DNA of 64,000 nucleotides from positions 8,747,761 to 8,811,760 of the forward strand of contig NC_092656.1 in assembly GCF_032118995.1 (NCBI RefSeq), written 5' to 3'. The position numbers and the translations under genes are program-made. The notes under the pieces were generated by a model, which worked only from the letters and a program-made list of their open reading frames with translations, did not search any database and was not told the origin of the DNA. The stretch's first letter is position 1. Each line of letters opens with the position of its first letter. Of this stretch, positions 23,571 through 33,486 are shown piece by piece. This stretch comes from Asterias amurensis (taxonomy: Eukaryota; Echinodermata; Asteroidea; Forcipulatida; Asteriidae).

Positions 23571-26087
23571 CAATATAAACCACTAGGGAAACTGTCTGGG
23601 TAAATTTGTAAATGATTTTTGGGGTTGAACAAAGAATTGACTAGAGTGGGATTCGAACCAACGACCTCCGGATTAACGTGCCGGTGCTCTACCAACTGAG
23701 CTATCTAGCCCTATATTGGCGGTGTCCCTATTTTGTCAATATCTTTGTTCGGTGGTGCCAGTCAGAAGCCATACATGGTTGTATGGCTTCTGACTGGCAC
23801 CCCCCAACAAAGATATTGACAAAATAGGGACACCGCCATTATAGGGCTAGATAGCTCAGTTGGTAGAGCGCCGGCACGTTAATCTGGAGGTCGTTGGTTG
23901 TATGGCTTCTGACTGGCACCCCCGAACAAAGATATTGACAAAATAGGGACACCGCCAATATAGGGCTAGATAGCTCAGTTGGTAGAGCGCCGGCACGTTA
24001 ATCCTGAGGACGTTGGTTGTATGGCTTCTGACTGGCACCCCCGAAAAAGATATTGACAAAATAGGGACACCGCCATTATAGGGCTAGATAGCTCAGTTGG
24101 TAGAGCGCCGGCACGTTAATCCGGAGGTCGTTGGTTGTATGGCTTCTGACTGGCACCCCCGAACAAAGATATTGACAAAATAGGGACACCGCCAATATAG
24201 GCTAGATAGCTCAGTTGGTAGAGCGCCGGCACGTTAATCTGGAGGTCGTTGGTTGTATGGCTTCTGACTGGCACCCCCGAACAAAGATATTGACAAAATA
24301 GGGACACCGCCATTATAGGGCTAGATAGCTCAGTTGGTAGAGCGCCGGCACGTTAATCCGGAGGTCGTTGGTTCGAATCCCACTCCAGTCAATTCTTTGT
24401 TCAACCCCAAAAATATTATTATTATCAACGCAAACCTTACTTATTTAAAATTTCTACATGGTTGTCTGTTTAGTTACAAGACGCTACCTTCGAGGCTCAA
24501 GGTGCAGCGCCCTCTAGCATCCCTGGAGGACAGGACGGTAGAGTGAAGGAACTCGAAGAGAAGATTCAGTCACTCACTCTAGCGAACAAGGACCGTACAA
24601 AGGCAAGTCACAAGTACAATTGACCAAATTCACATGGGCAGAATTTCATGGCTCTGATGGGCAGAATTTCATGGCTCTGATGGGCAGAATTTCATGGCTC
24701 TGCTTACCGCTAAATTCAGCGGTTACAATCTCTTGGCTTACTGTGCAATTGCCACACTATTGTTCACGGTGTGCAGTAAATACAACATGTGATGCAATAA
24801 CCTCCCAACATGATTACAACTTTGCCAACTTTTTAATAAAAAGCTGTTCTTGGTGTAAGTGGTTTCATGCGCCCATCCCATTATGTCTGATTGAAATTCT
24901 TTAAATGAATTTTCAGTAGTTTGTATTTCCTTTTCTCATGTCGTCCTGGTGTGGGCTTTTTGAGTCATAACCAATAACCGTTTCAGTCAGTGCCCTGTGA
25001 TTAACCAATTGCAAATTCAACGGAAACAGTTATTGGTTACGACCACGAAAACGCACCCCTATAAGTTGAAATCGTTTTTAACAACGGTATTAGCGCAGCA
25101 AGGTAACATGAAAAGATGTTCTTTATGTTAGTGTTTAAAGCCACAAACTTGATTCTTTTATCGTAGGAGGTCGATGAATTGACAAAGAGACTCAACCAGG
25201 TTACAGAAACGGAGGAAGAAGACAAGAAACTAAGGCAGGGTTTACAGGTAAAGAAATCAGATTAATGGACTATAATGGACTATTTACTGATTAGAACCAC
25301 AGTGGAACATTATAGACTAATCAGTAAGCACAAGTGCTACACGCTGCTCCGCCATAACTTAAAGGCAGTAGACACTATTTGTAATTACTTAAAACAATTG
25401 TTAGCGTAAAAACTTACTTGGTAACAAGCAATGGAGAGCTGTTGATAGTATAAGATGTTGTGAGAAACGGCTCACTCTGAAGTAACGTAGTTTTCGAGAA
25501 AGAAGTAATTTTCCTGTAAAATATTTGAATTTGACTTTGAGACCTCAGAATAAGTTTTTGAGGTCCCGAAATCAAGCATCTGATAGCACACAACTATGGT
25601 GGCAAGGTCTTTTTTCTTCCATTATTATCTTGCAACTTCGATGACCATTTGAGTTCAAATTTTCACAGGTTGTTATTTTGTGCGTATGTTGAGCTACACC
25701 AAGTGAGAAGACTGGTCTTTGACAATTACCAATAGTGTTCAGTATCTTTAAGCAGTGTCTGGATCCCAGTTTCAGACTTTTTTTGTCATCAATGACTCTC
25801 ACTTCTGGTTCCAATACAACAATTTCACTATGGAATGATTCTGACAACATTCAAAAATGGTCTTGGAAAGTTTTTGACAATATTTTCGATGTTTTTGTCT
25901 CTTTAAGGAATCGCAAGAGAAGCAAGCCGCTCTTCAGAAACGGGTGGAAGAGCTGGAAGAAGGTTTATTCAAGGAGCAGAAAGGGAGGAAGAAAGACTCG
26001 CACCAAGCCCAAGAACTTCACCTACAACTTGGGAACCTGGTCCAACAGCTGGCCGGCCTTCACCAAGACATGGCGCAAATCTTGTAG
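9877..26087 (+). CDS. HOMER: Homer family postsynaptic scaffold protein, 9 exons, 364 aa
   Basis: Homer proteins bind PPxxF-type motifs of metabotropic glutamate receptors, IP3/ryanodine receptors and Shank through an EVH1 domain, and tetramerise through a C-terminal coiled coil at the postsynapse or cortical membrane. Exons: 9877-9881, 20045-20201, 20645-20776, 21256-21402, 21953-22059, 22339-22495, 24474-24602, 25167-25247, 25908-26087. All phases agree and the frame ends at TAG 26085-26087. The protein starts MGEQPIF, like vertebrate Homer. EVH1 covers about 1-110, a variable linker 111-182, and coiled coil 183-364. The length matches vertebrate long (coiled-coil) isoforms of about 354-366 aa. 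The ligand-contact residues W24, F74 and G89 are kept at the same numbers as in human HOMER1. All introns are GT-AG except intron 7 (GC-AG). Repeats fill introns 1 and 6. Confidence 0.93.
10412..10437. repeat. Poly-G tract (about 25 G)
   Basis: A near-pure G run in Homer intron 1. It is prone to length error and could form a G-quadruplex. Other shorter runs: C at 2965-2979, G at 11917-11931, G at 50869-50887, C at 26816-26828. Confidence 0.9.
10954..11070 (+). mobile_element. SINE family A, body fragment
   Basis: The block CTAGTCAATTCTTTGTTCAACC...ACCCAGTCAGTTTCCC...GTTTATATTGAT is the inverse of the segment left of the tRNA-like array at 23575-23650. This shows that the family has a defined body after its tRNA-like head. 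Confidence 0.65.
11345..11700 (+). mobile_element. MITE family M5, fullest copy
   Basis: Starts AAAGCCATTGGACACTTTCGG, contains TTCTCGATATCGAGAA and a 'gatgacccctaaattttcacaggtttgttatttta' type segment that is also found in family M1, so M1 and M5 share a module. Another degraded copy lies at 21432-21830. Confidence 0.65.
12483..12868. mobile_element. MITE family M1, copy 3
   Basis: Intact ends in Homer intron 1; same orientation as copy 2. Confidence 0.88.
13141..13294. mobile_element. Short TIR element (CCTGGGGCCGATTTCACAAAG ends)
   Basis: About 150 bp with terminal inverted repeats GGGGCCGATTTCACAAAG / CTTTGTGAAATCGGCCCC. It abuts the next TIR element on the right. A distant relative is at about 43484-43570. 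Confidence 0.7.
13288..13538. mobile_element. TIR element family M3 (GGGCCCAATTTCATAGAGCT ends)
   Basis: Ends GGGCCCAATTTCATAGAGCTG / CAGCTCTATGAAATTGGCCC with several TGCTTAAGCA motifs. Other copies or fragments: 18057-18242, 20812-21003, 29900-30115, 49465-49750, 63815-64000. Confidence 0.8.
14333..14721. mobile_element. Palindromic element family M2, copy 1
   Basis: Whole-element inverted repeat: ends AAAGGAACAAGTTGCCTTGG / CCAAGGCAACGTGTTCCTTT, centre GGAGTCAAAAATTTGACTCC. Nearly the full length can fold on itself. Other copies: 55732-56153 and, partial, 61009-61080 and 61700-61948. Confidence 0.88.
16193..16332 (-). mobile_element. tRNA-derived SINE, family C (best copy)
   Basis: The minus strand shows an A box (AGTGGTCTAGTTGG) and a perfect B box (GGTTCGAATCC) about 40 bp apart, like a tRNA, but the acceptor stem does not pair. 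The tail CCCGAGTCCTGTGAAAAAAA is on the other side. Confidence 0.7.
16702..17084. mobile_element. MITE family M1, copy 4
   Basis: In Homer intron 1; the right end carries the variant TCCAGTGTCTTTAA, seen also in copies 5, 9 and 10. Confidence 0.87.
19536..19760 (+). mobile_element. tRNA-derived SINE, family D
   Basis: Head with GGCCAAGCGGTTAAGAGTAT (Leu/Ser-tRNA-like A box) and GTGTTTGAAATCCCC (weak B box), then CACTTGTGTCCTTGAGCAAG and CCAGTGGTATAAATGGGTAC. Other copies: 23148-23530 (+), 29915-30480 (+, degraded), 60535-60870 (-). Confidence 0.7.
20045..20776 (+). CDS. HOMER: Homer exons 2-3: core of the EVH1 domain
   Basis: Exon 2 (20045-20201; acceptor TGCAG, donor GTAGGA) encodes [16 protein letters not shown] through the SVDGSK turn. 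Exon 3 (20645-20776; acceptor CAACAG, donor GTTGGT) encodes AIINSTIT through the FGQW and YGLGF motifs. Aromatic W24 and F74 and Gly89 form the proline-ligand groove in known Homer EVH1 structures, and all are present. This is the most conserved part of the gene and makes the identification secure. Confidence 0.95.
21256..22059 (+). CDS. HOMER: Homer exons 4-5: end of EVH1 and flexible linker
   Basis: Exon 4 (21256-21402) starts [13 protein letters not shown], the last EVH1 helix, then turns into a Lys/Glu/Thr/Pro-rich linker with [11 protein letters not shown]. Exon 5 (21953-22059) is Ser/Thr-rich and then starts a helix ([13 protein letters not shown]). Vertebrate Homers hold a proline-containing self-ligand in this linker; the SPEPIP stretch sits at the equivalent place but is not the same motif. 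Intron 4 contains a degraded MITE (about 21432-21830). Confidence 0.88.
22339..26087 (+). CDS. HOMER: Homer exons 6-9: C-terminal coiled coil
   Basis: Exon 6 (22339-22495) encodes [15 protein letters not shown] and [13 protein letters not shown], closely matching the start of the vertebrate Homer coiled coil. Exon 7 (24474-24602) is a less conserved insert with a short Gly/Pro/Ser stretch and then a helix. Exon 8 (25167-25247) and exon 9 (25908-26087) are heptad-like Glu/Lys/Leu helices ending [17 protein letters not shown]. Because the coiled coil is present, this gene encodes the long, tetramerising type. I saw no obvious short Homer1a-type terminal exon, though intron 5 retention (after 22059) would end the frame early. 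Confidence 0.88.
22645..22900 (-). pseudogene. Non-LTR retrotransposon ORF2 C-terminal fragment
   Basis: The minus-strand reading contains [17 protein letters not shown] and [10 protein letters not shown]. The motif AAP-WNSLP--LR followed by a K-L-K-L-type helix is the usual tail just after the reverse transcriptase of many animal non-LTR elements. No RT core is nearby, so this is a dead 5'-truncated copy inside Homer intron 6. Confidence 0.65.
23148..23572 (+). mobile_element. SINE family D with (ATT)n tail
   Basis: GGCCGGGCGGTTATGAGCAC head, GATTTGAATCCCCAGCC B box, CACTTGTGTCCTTAAGCAAG body, ending in ACAAATACGGTT(ATT)n at 23530-23570. The ATT tract is shared with the next, opposite-strand SINE, so two SINEs meet tail to tail. 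Confidence 0.75.
23575..24413. repeat. tRNA-like tandem array inside a foldback SINE structure
   Basis: The left part (23615-23772) is a family A SINE head on the minus strand. It is mirrored at 23773 into plus-strand copies with heads at 23847, 23966, 24084, 24202 and 24321 (period 118-119 bp). Outer ends are inverted copies of TTTTTGGGGTTGAACAAAG. Every unit has the A box TAGCTCAGTTGGTAGAGC. Only the two outermost copies keep a B box GGTTCGAATCC; inner units jump from GGTCGTTGGTT into TGTATGGCTTCTGACTGGCA. Confidence 0.9.
24603..25166 (+). other. Homer intron 7, non-canonical GC-AG
   Basis: The exon 7 boundary reads ACAAAG|GCAAGT. Apart from C at +2 the donor is a perfect match to U1 snRNA, as is typical of genuine GC-AG introns. 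The acceptor is TATCGTAG|GAG. Exon phases on both sides are 0 and the protein reads through cleanly. A 3x tandem 23-bp repeat (24635-24702) begins about 30 bp inside the intron. Confidence 0.8.
24635..24702. repeat. 3x 23-bp tandem repeat
   Basis: Three exact or near-exact copies of GGGCAGAATTTCATGGCTCT plus 3 bp, in the 5' part of Homer intron 7, right after its GC donor. Confidence 0.9.
25359..25752. mobile_element. MITE family M1, copy 5
   Basis: Complete but diverged, in Homer intron 8. Confidence 0.85.
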
Positions 26088-26099
26088 GACCCCTTAGAT

Positions 26100-26720
26100 C
26101 TACCTCGGAGAATTCATTAGTGGTTAGACTGCAGGGCTTGCAGTCATAAGGTTATGGGTTTGAATCTTACCCAGCTCACCGCTGATGTCACAATGACTAG
26201 AAGAAGTATTGTTGTCTTGTTACTGAATCACAACTTCTTGATTTGTGCGATTCACAATCGCAGATCTTGTAGGACCCCTTAGCTCTACCTCTGAGAAGTC
26301 ATTGTGTGGTCCAGTGGTTAGACTGCAGGACTTGCAATCACAAGGTTGTAGGTTTGAATCCCAACCAAGCTAACCACTGATTTCACATTGACTAGAATAA
26401 GTATTGCCGTCTAGTTACTGTATTACAATATCTAGATTTGTCTAACTCATCGTGGTCTAGTGGTTAGATTGCAGGACTTGCAGTCACAAGGTTGTAGGTT
26501 CGAATCCCAACCAAGCTAACCACTGATTTCACAATGACTAGATTAAATTTTGTCGTCTAGTTACTGAATCACAATTTCTTGATTTTGTGCAATTCATAAT
26601 CATAGACATTAAACCAATGTTTGTATGAGAGAGATTGGCTGTTGCCAGCTTGGTGTTTATTCCCCACTGGTGGGAGTTTGCCGAGTTCCCTTGGTGGGAA
26701 GATCATTCATACAAACACTG
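26100..26720 (+). mobile_element. tRNA-derived SINE family B with three tandem heads, in Homer 3' UTR
   Basis: Three partial repeats of a tRNA-like head (GTGGTTAGACTGCAGG...AGGTTTGAATCC; at about 26120, 26310 and 26455) are followed by one body (CCAATGTTTGTATGAGAGAG...GGGAGTTTGCCGAGTTCCC). It starts about 13 bp after the Homer stop, so most of the predicted 3' UTR is SINE. Even the segment GATCTTGTAGGACCCCTTAG, which overlaps the stop codon, is copied at 26263-26282. Confidence 0.8.
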
Positions 26721-26838
26721 ATGGATCGTGAAGGGGGTAGCTACAAGCAGAGGAGGTCAAACTGCTGACAAGAGGTCACCATAGCCCTCAGGAACCCCTT
26801 TTGATTTGATTCAACCCCCCCCCCCCCCTCCCAAAAGA

Positions 26839-26844
26839 AATAAA
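26839..26844 (+). terminator. Candidate Homer polyadenylation signal AATAAA
   Basis: AATAAA lies 752 bp after the Homer stop codon and is followed within 50 bp by a GT/T-rich stretch (TTCGTGCATGTGATAC, then a T run). The intervening 3' UTR would consist largely of SINE sequence. No other canonical signal was noted between the stop and this point. Confidence 0.5.
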
Positions 26845-26879
26845 TCCTGTTCGTGCATGTGATACTTTTCTTGTTTTTT

Positions 26880-27127
26880 TTTAACTGACAACATAAAGTA
26901 ACAGGCCTTGAACATTGCTCTTAAAGGAGCACAGCAAATTTCCCTCTGGTAAGGGGCACTTGTACGAGGATAATGTCAGTTTGTATTGGAACTTTGCAAA
27001 GGGCATTACAGCAAAAGCACAGGGTACCAATGCAATTGCTGTGGGTGACATGGTATATATTTCAAGGCCTGAAGTAACCTTTGTGTTTTTAAAGCTTAAG
27101 TATGACCACTCATATTTTTGTATTTCA
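26880..27127. other. Unassigned segment between Homer and MITE copy 6
   Basis: Contains a plus-strand open frame without stops for about 80 codons but with no start context, splice sites or recognisable motif. CTTAAAGGAGCACAGCAAAT at its left looks like a MITE end. Probably an unclassified repeat. Confidence 0.4.
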
Positions 27128-27505
27128 AAGGCAGTAGACACTATAATTACTCAAAATAATTATTAGCATAAAACCTTACTTGGTAACGAGTAATGGGGAG
27201 AGGTTGATGGTATAAAACATTGTGAGTTACGGCTCCCTCTGAAGTGGAGTAGTTTTCGAGAAAGAAGTAATTTTCCACGAATTTGATTTTGAGACCTCAA
27301 GTTTAGAATTTGAGGTCTCGAAATCAAGCATCTGAAAGCGCACAACTTCGTGTGACAAGGGTGTTTTTTCTTTCATAATTATCTCACAACTCCGACGACC
27401 AATCAAGCTTAAATTTTCACAGGTTTGTTATTTTATGCATATGTTGAGATACAGCAAGTGAGAAGACTGTCCTTTGACATTTACCAATAGTGTCCACTGG
27501 CTTTA
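27127..27505. mobile_element. MITE family M1, copy 6
   Basis: Both ends present; clear GAGACCTCAAGTTTAGAATT hairpin core. Confidence 0.88.
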
Positions 27506-30500
27506 ACACGGATCTGTTTTCCACGAGTAGCCTATGCACACAGACTTATCTCTTATACTTTTATAGGATATGGGACTGTATGGAATTTTATGGTACATTG
27601 TATTTTTACCCTTTGACCAAGTACATGTATTTATTTTCCTGTTTATTTTAGTTTTGGTTGTATTGAAAGACTTATTTGGAAAGCAGATATAGTTCAGGAA
27701 TGGGCTGACCTTGGGTATTACATAGTGTACATGTATGTAACACAATTAGGAAAGACAGAGCAGAGACCAGAGGCAAGGGTTACCTAAAAACGTCCCCACC
27801 CTGTCCTAATTTGTCTTCAGAGATTTACAGTGTTTTGTTTATTTATTGTAAGTACGCAGAAGGTCAAGTCTACATATATATTTTTTTTTTAAGAGTAACA
27901 GAGTATGAACAAAGCTACACAGAACTATTACAAATGGACTTAGCAGGGAATTTGAACAAAACAAAACACTTTTATGTGTTTAGTAGAAGAATATGATTTT
28001 TAATAAGTATACTCTGCTCATCTTCAAACTGTTCAAACATCAAGACCACATCAATTTTTCCAAGAAGAACCAACACTTCGATACAGATGTTGTGGTCACG
28101 GTTGTGATTGGCCGATATGTCATGGGGCGGGGCTTCGTGGAATTTGTGGGAATGCACTAAAAGATGCAACTTGTAAGCACCTTGATGTTACTAAATTTGT
28201 TTGTTTGTTTGTTTGTTTTCTTCGGGAATGATTTGAAGAAATTCCAGTGTCTTACTTGCAACATCTGTCATGTATGTTCAGTCAGTATTTAAAGATGCAA
28301 TGTTGTATACAAGTTGTGAACATGTAAAATGACCGAAATAGGTTTGCATGTTACAGTGCAAGGTTGGGACTCGCAGTTTGGTGAAATCAACGTCAAATGT
28401 TACTCATAACCACTGGTCCAAACAGGGGTTTGAAATGCAAAGGAAACTTAAATACAAAAATGGAATTGTAGATGATTTTAAAAATGTAGTAGTGTGGCTT
28501 GTTGGGATGGAGCATTCTCGTTGAGCAGCAAGTTCATAGAATGAACATTTGGGTATCAGTGCTGTCGGGATATATTGTATAAATGACTTAATCTTCAAGA
28601 CCATTCATTTCTGTATTGACCCCTTATGTGATGTGCAGCGCACATACACATGCCGATCTTTGCCTATCCTGTTAAATGTACACAAAGGAATTAACTCCAA
28701 AAATGGTGGAAAAAGCAGAAGTGCATCTTCCGCATCTACAATTGGTCGGTATTCTTCAGACTGTAAGTGTTCATGAACAATTTCTGGACAAAAACCCAGC
28801 ATACAAAACATAATTTTCTTTTTGGAATGTAGAGATGTTAACATGAGACACATTGGAAAATGTCAATTCTGAACATAACCTTTACTTTGACATTTTTTAG
28901 TTCAGTGGAAATAGCTAAAATTTTGCATCTTTTTGAAATTAACATTTTTGTTTAGTATCTCTAAAAAATCTTTGATAGGCAGGAAACTTTGTGCCTAACA
29001 CGTCAACCGAAAAAGAAAAAAATATGCAAAATTCAAACATAAAGTTCTGAAAACTGACAGCAGTTTCTAATGTAAATACTTCTCACGGTGATTTAAGCCG
29101 GACCAATGAAGCTTTTTATGACCATAAACAAAAATTATTTCTAAGGACAAACTGGTTCTGCATAGTGGTATATATCAAAACCCATAGAATGGTAACAGAA
29201 ATTGCACTGACTCCAGCTGGTCCCAACTCTACGGCCAGACGTAATTAATGTACATGTATTGATTGTAGCGCAAACCAAAAAATATTGTAAATATCAAGCT
29301 GTATATATATTTTTACAAATAATCCCATTTATTGGGAGTTGATAGTTTTGTCTTTAAAAATAATCACTTGTATGCATGACTATTAACGGTAACTGCTCTA
29401 TGTTTCGACACCTAATACCTCTTGTTGTCTACATACAATACAGTTTGGGTTAGGGTTTACTTTTATTCTTTAAATTGCACTGTACTGTTCTGGAGGTTAA
29501 ATCAATTTTTTAACATGTAAATTTTGAATTTTTATCTTTGAAATGAATTTGTCAGAACATTGGGGTGTTGGAACATAGGTACATGTACATGTAGGTAACT
29601 GACTAACACACGTTTTTTTATCTTTACATTTTATGTCACAACCTTTTCCTAGTTTCCGTAAAACTCATCGTACAACAAACTAGTGATGATTTTAATCAAG
29701 TACATGTAGCAGACCCAGGAACAGGTTTACAACCAGCCCAACTACCATGTCAAATGTACTGTTTGATATAGATTTTTCTGCTTATTTTTGCTTAGCAACA
29801 ACAAAATACTACAAAGCACACTTGTCGTGCAGCTCTTAATATTGTTATTAAACATGACATCTAATTTTGTTGGTTCTTCAAATTTGTTTAACTTGTACAT
29901 TGCAGCATTTCATGTGGTAATGCGGCCAAGCATTCTGGTGCACTGGACTCCCATCAAGTAGTGGGCAGAACAAAATTGCTAAGCACAACAAAATTTGCTT
30001 ACCAGAATAAGGTTACCAGCCAAACATCAATGACACATGTACAACTTTTGACTGGTATATTACCCTGCTCATTTCTATTGCTAAGCTAAGCAATATTTTT
30101 TATGAAATCGGGCCTTGGTTGTGGGTTGGGTTCCCATGCTGATGGCACATATGTCCTTGAGCTAGACTTGACCATTGCAAGATTGCTTCATTTTGGATTG
30201 AATGTAAAGCCACTGGTCCAGTGTGTTGTGTGTAAGTAATGCATGTAAAAGAACCTACAGTACACTTTTTGTTTAGAGAAAGGGTTAATGATAATATTTA
30301 TATGGTGTTAAAATCTGCTCGATGCTCAAGGTGCTTCACAAAATTAAAGATGCAGTTCTTGTTAATTGCCCGGGTATTTCTTGTATGGTTGCAGACTGCG
30401 CCACATCACTTTGTAAACTCTTTGCAAGGTTCTATAAATGGGTCTCCTAATTCTATACGATAGCACTGCATAATTGTAAAAATAATAAGTGCTTTAATAA

Positions 30501-31061
30501 GCGCATCAGATACGTTAAGGGAACTGCATATTGTTAATATTATTATTGAAATTTTTTTTTTCAAGACAGTGTAGGTCATAGTAAAAAAACTCCAACGAAA
30601 TTAATGACAAATACAGTATACTTTTTTGTTGCACTTTAACGAGTCTTTACCTTAGCTCTTCCTTAAAAATATTTTAAAAAATCACTGTTGCAAATGCACG
30701 GACTGGAATTATGATGCATCAACATTCACCGAACCTCTCTTTTATGAAAAGAAATTTTCCATTCTGTTACTATTATTTTGTAATATATTTTGGGGGTTAA
30801 CTTAACATGTGCAATTTATGTGTGTCTTTCTCCATGTGTAACATTTAGTTTGTTCAGTTTTTAATGGAGACCATTTTTTTTTTTAGCCAGCTCTGCTTAA
30901 AACAAAAATTATGTGATATGCGTAGGGTCAAGTTTTTTTCATCTGTAATAGATTGCTGGTTTTTTTTTTATGCTTTGCTGATAATGTACATGTATAAAGA
31001 TGATCATCATCCACCAAGGTTTTAACATTTGTGACTAAAACGCGTATCAGAATAAAAATGC
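27506..31061. other. Intergenic AT-rich stretch, no gene seen
   Basis: Between Homer and gene A. Holds a (TTTG)n run (28198-28219), a family M3 fragment and a degraded family D SINE (29900-30480). No open frame shows a known motif or a good exon signature. Confidence 0.5.
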
Positions 31062-31458
31062 TTTAAAGACACTGGACACTAGTGGTAATTATAAAAGACG
31101 CCTTCTCTCTTCGTGTATCTCAACATACATGTATGCATAAAAAAAAAAAAATGTGCAAATTTGAACTCAATTGGTCGTCGAAGTTGCGTGATAATAATGG
31201 AAGAAAAAAACACTCCCTTGTCACACGAAGTTGTGTACTTTCATATGCTTGATTTCGGGACCTCAAAACCTAATCCTAAAGTCTCATTCAAGTCAATTCA
31301 TGGAAAATTACTTCTTCCTCGAAAACTATGTTACTTCAGAGGGAGCTGTTTCTCACAATGTTTTATACTATCAACCTCTCCCCATTACTCGTTACCAAGT
31401 TAGGTTTTATGCTTATAATTATTCTGAGTATTTACCAATAGTGTCCACTGCCTTTAAA
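31062..31458. mobile_element. MITE family M1, copy 7
   Basis: Opposite orientation to copy 6; left end AAAGACACTGGACACTAGTG, right end CCAATAGTGTCCACTGCCTT. Confidence 0.85.
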
Positions 31459-31689
31459 GGTGTATACTGATTTGTATTGAGTTGTTACCTATAGTTGAAC
31501 ATCACAAGACACAGACAGGTTCAAGATTATGTTTGTTTGAAAAATTGAAATCTTGGATTAAAAGAAGGTGGAATTTTTGAAAAGTATTTAATGAAATAAG
31601 CCATTTTGATTTGAATGTCTGGTGCAATGACTTGCTTGTAGTAAAGCGACTGCTTGCATTTGATTTCGTTTGGGTTGACCAAAGGAAAA

Positions 31690-31802
31690 CTGACTAGAGC
31701 GGACTTGAACCCGTGATCTCTGGACTAATGTGCCGGTGCTCTACCAACTGAGATAACGAGCCCTTCCGTTAGCAGTCTCCCTATTTTTTCAATATCTTTG
31801 TT
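31690..31802 (-). mobile_element. SINE family A head, interrupted by MITE copy 8
   Basis: The minus strand has GGGCTCGTTATCTCAGTTGG and TAGAGCACCGGCACATTAG. The sequence runs into CCCTATTTTTTCAATATCTT and then directly into the MITE at 31800, so the MITE inserted into this SINE. Confidence 0.7.
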
Positions 31803-32165
31803 AAAGGCAGTGGACACTATTGGTAATTAATCAAAAAAACTATTAGCATAAAACCTTACTTGGTAACGATAAATGGGGAGCTGTTGTTAGTATAAAACAT
31901 TGTTAGAAACAGCTCCCTCTTATAAGTGACGTAGTTTTCAAGAAAGAAATAACCTTGAGACCTCGTAATTAGATTTTGAGGTCTTGAAATCTGAAAGCAC
32001 ACAACTTCGTGTGACATGGGTGTTTTTTTCTTTCATTATTATCTCGCATTTTTGACAACCAATTGAGCTCAAGTTTTCACAGGTTTGTTATTTTATGCAT
32101 ATGTTGAAATACACCAAGTGAGGAGACTGGTCTTTGACAATTACCAATAGTGTCCATTGTCTTTA
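31800..32165. mobile_element. MITE family M1, copy 8
   Basis: Inserted in SINE A with the junction TTTG|TTAAAGGCAGTGG; right end TCCATTGTCTTTAA. Confidence 0.87.
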
Positions 32166-33486
32166 ATTAACGAAGTCATTGTATCAGACAATGTTCAAAA
32201 TCAATGTTGGTTTCTGTGTTTCTTTGGGATGTGGGCTGAAAAATGTAATATGTCTCACAATTTTATAAACATGCTGCATTTACTCGGACCTATTAACAGA
32301 TTGTGCTTGAAAAAAATCCTGACATGTAGATATTTACACGGTATAAATTGTATAAAAAGATGAACTTAATATTTTAACATTTTCATTAAAATAAACCATT
32401 ATTGTACTGAGAAAAGTGTTTCAGGTTTGGATTGTTTTCTTGATTTTGTCTGTGGTAAATAAATGTATGAGTTCACTGTCTATATGATACAGGGGCACAG
32501 AGCACTTCCATACCAGTGATGGTCTCAACAAATGGGTTTGACCAAAGTTTTCAGCATTTTTAAAGGTTTTACGGAGTATTATTTCTATGGCACTTTCCCA
32601 CCTTCCCCCTTTTTTTAGCAATCCAAACTGACATCCAATATTTTGTTAATTACAAAAAAGTACATGATTTGAGTGATTTGGTTTTACTCAAAGACAAAGT
32701 ATATTTTAGGCGTACTAAACACTCTTAATCTAATATTTACAAAAGACTTGTATCTTTACATGACATTTCGTTTAGTTTTAAAATAAAATCGGATAAAGGG
32801 TCACAGTACACAGTCAATAAGGACGTCAAAAGTCATGTACGTTTTGTTAAAAAACAATTTGTTTATTTATGTACATGTTTTATACTGTCCAACTAATACT
32901 AGACATGCCAGAGATAAAATTCGCAATTCAAACTATAAATCATATACTACCAATTGGTTCCATTTTGACACGACCACAAGTAATTTTGATGCAATAATAT
33001 ATTCACCCCTTACAAATATTCTGCATTTTGATTGGTTTAGAGCGTGTCACATGATGTGGGTTTTTCCCAAGTATAAACCACGCAAACGCAACGTACTGAA
33101 CATGCAGCAAACAAGGTACCCATGGCAACCGATATACTATCACAATGTACTATACCCATAGTAACAGCAGCTTTGTGGTACCTTGACATCTGGCTATTAA
33201 GTACAATGTATATGTTTGGGGTGTTGTAAAACAAATATTAACTGCCGTTACTCGTGCCATGGTTAAAACTACGACTCCCTCAGTGATCTGTTTTCCCTCG
33301 ACTACGCCTCGGGAAATAGAATGTGCCAGGGATCACCTCGAGCGTCATTGTTTTAACCGTAGCACTTGAAGCAGCCAACATGTGTATACTAGCTCCTTGC
33401 CCAGCCTGATGGCAATTCAATCCAATACCTGATTTTATGTTAGCATACTGGATATTTGATACCCTCCCACAGAAATTGTTTTTAAA
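32166..33486. other. Intergenic stretch, no gene seen
   Basis: AT-rich. A block at 33240-33380 with GTTAAAACTACGACTCCCTC...TTGTTTTAACCG has loosely inverted ends and may be another small repeat. Confidence 0.4.

Noticed and set aside
24321..24393. Functional tRNA gene
   Set aside because: A and B boxes are present, but the acceptor stem sides (GGGCTAG and CTCCAGTC) do not pair and the anticodon loop is oversized. It is a SINE head.
23847..24393. CRISPR array
   Set aside because: Regular repeats, but the 118-bp units are nearly identical along their length with no unique spacers, and the genome is animal.
26915..27166. 83-codon open frame right of Homer
   Set aside because: It runs into MITE M1, has no motif, and its left end looks like a repeat border.
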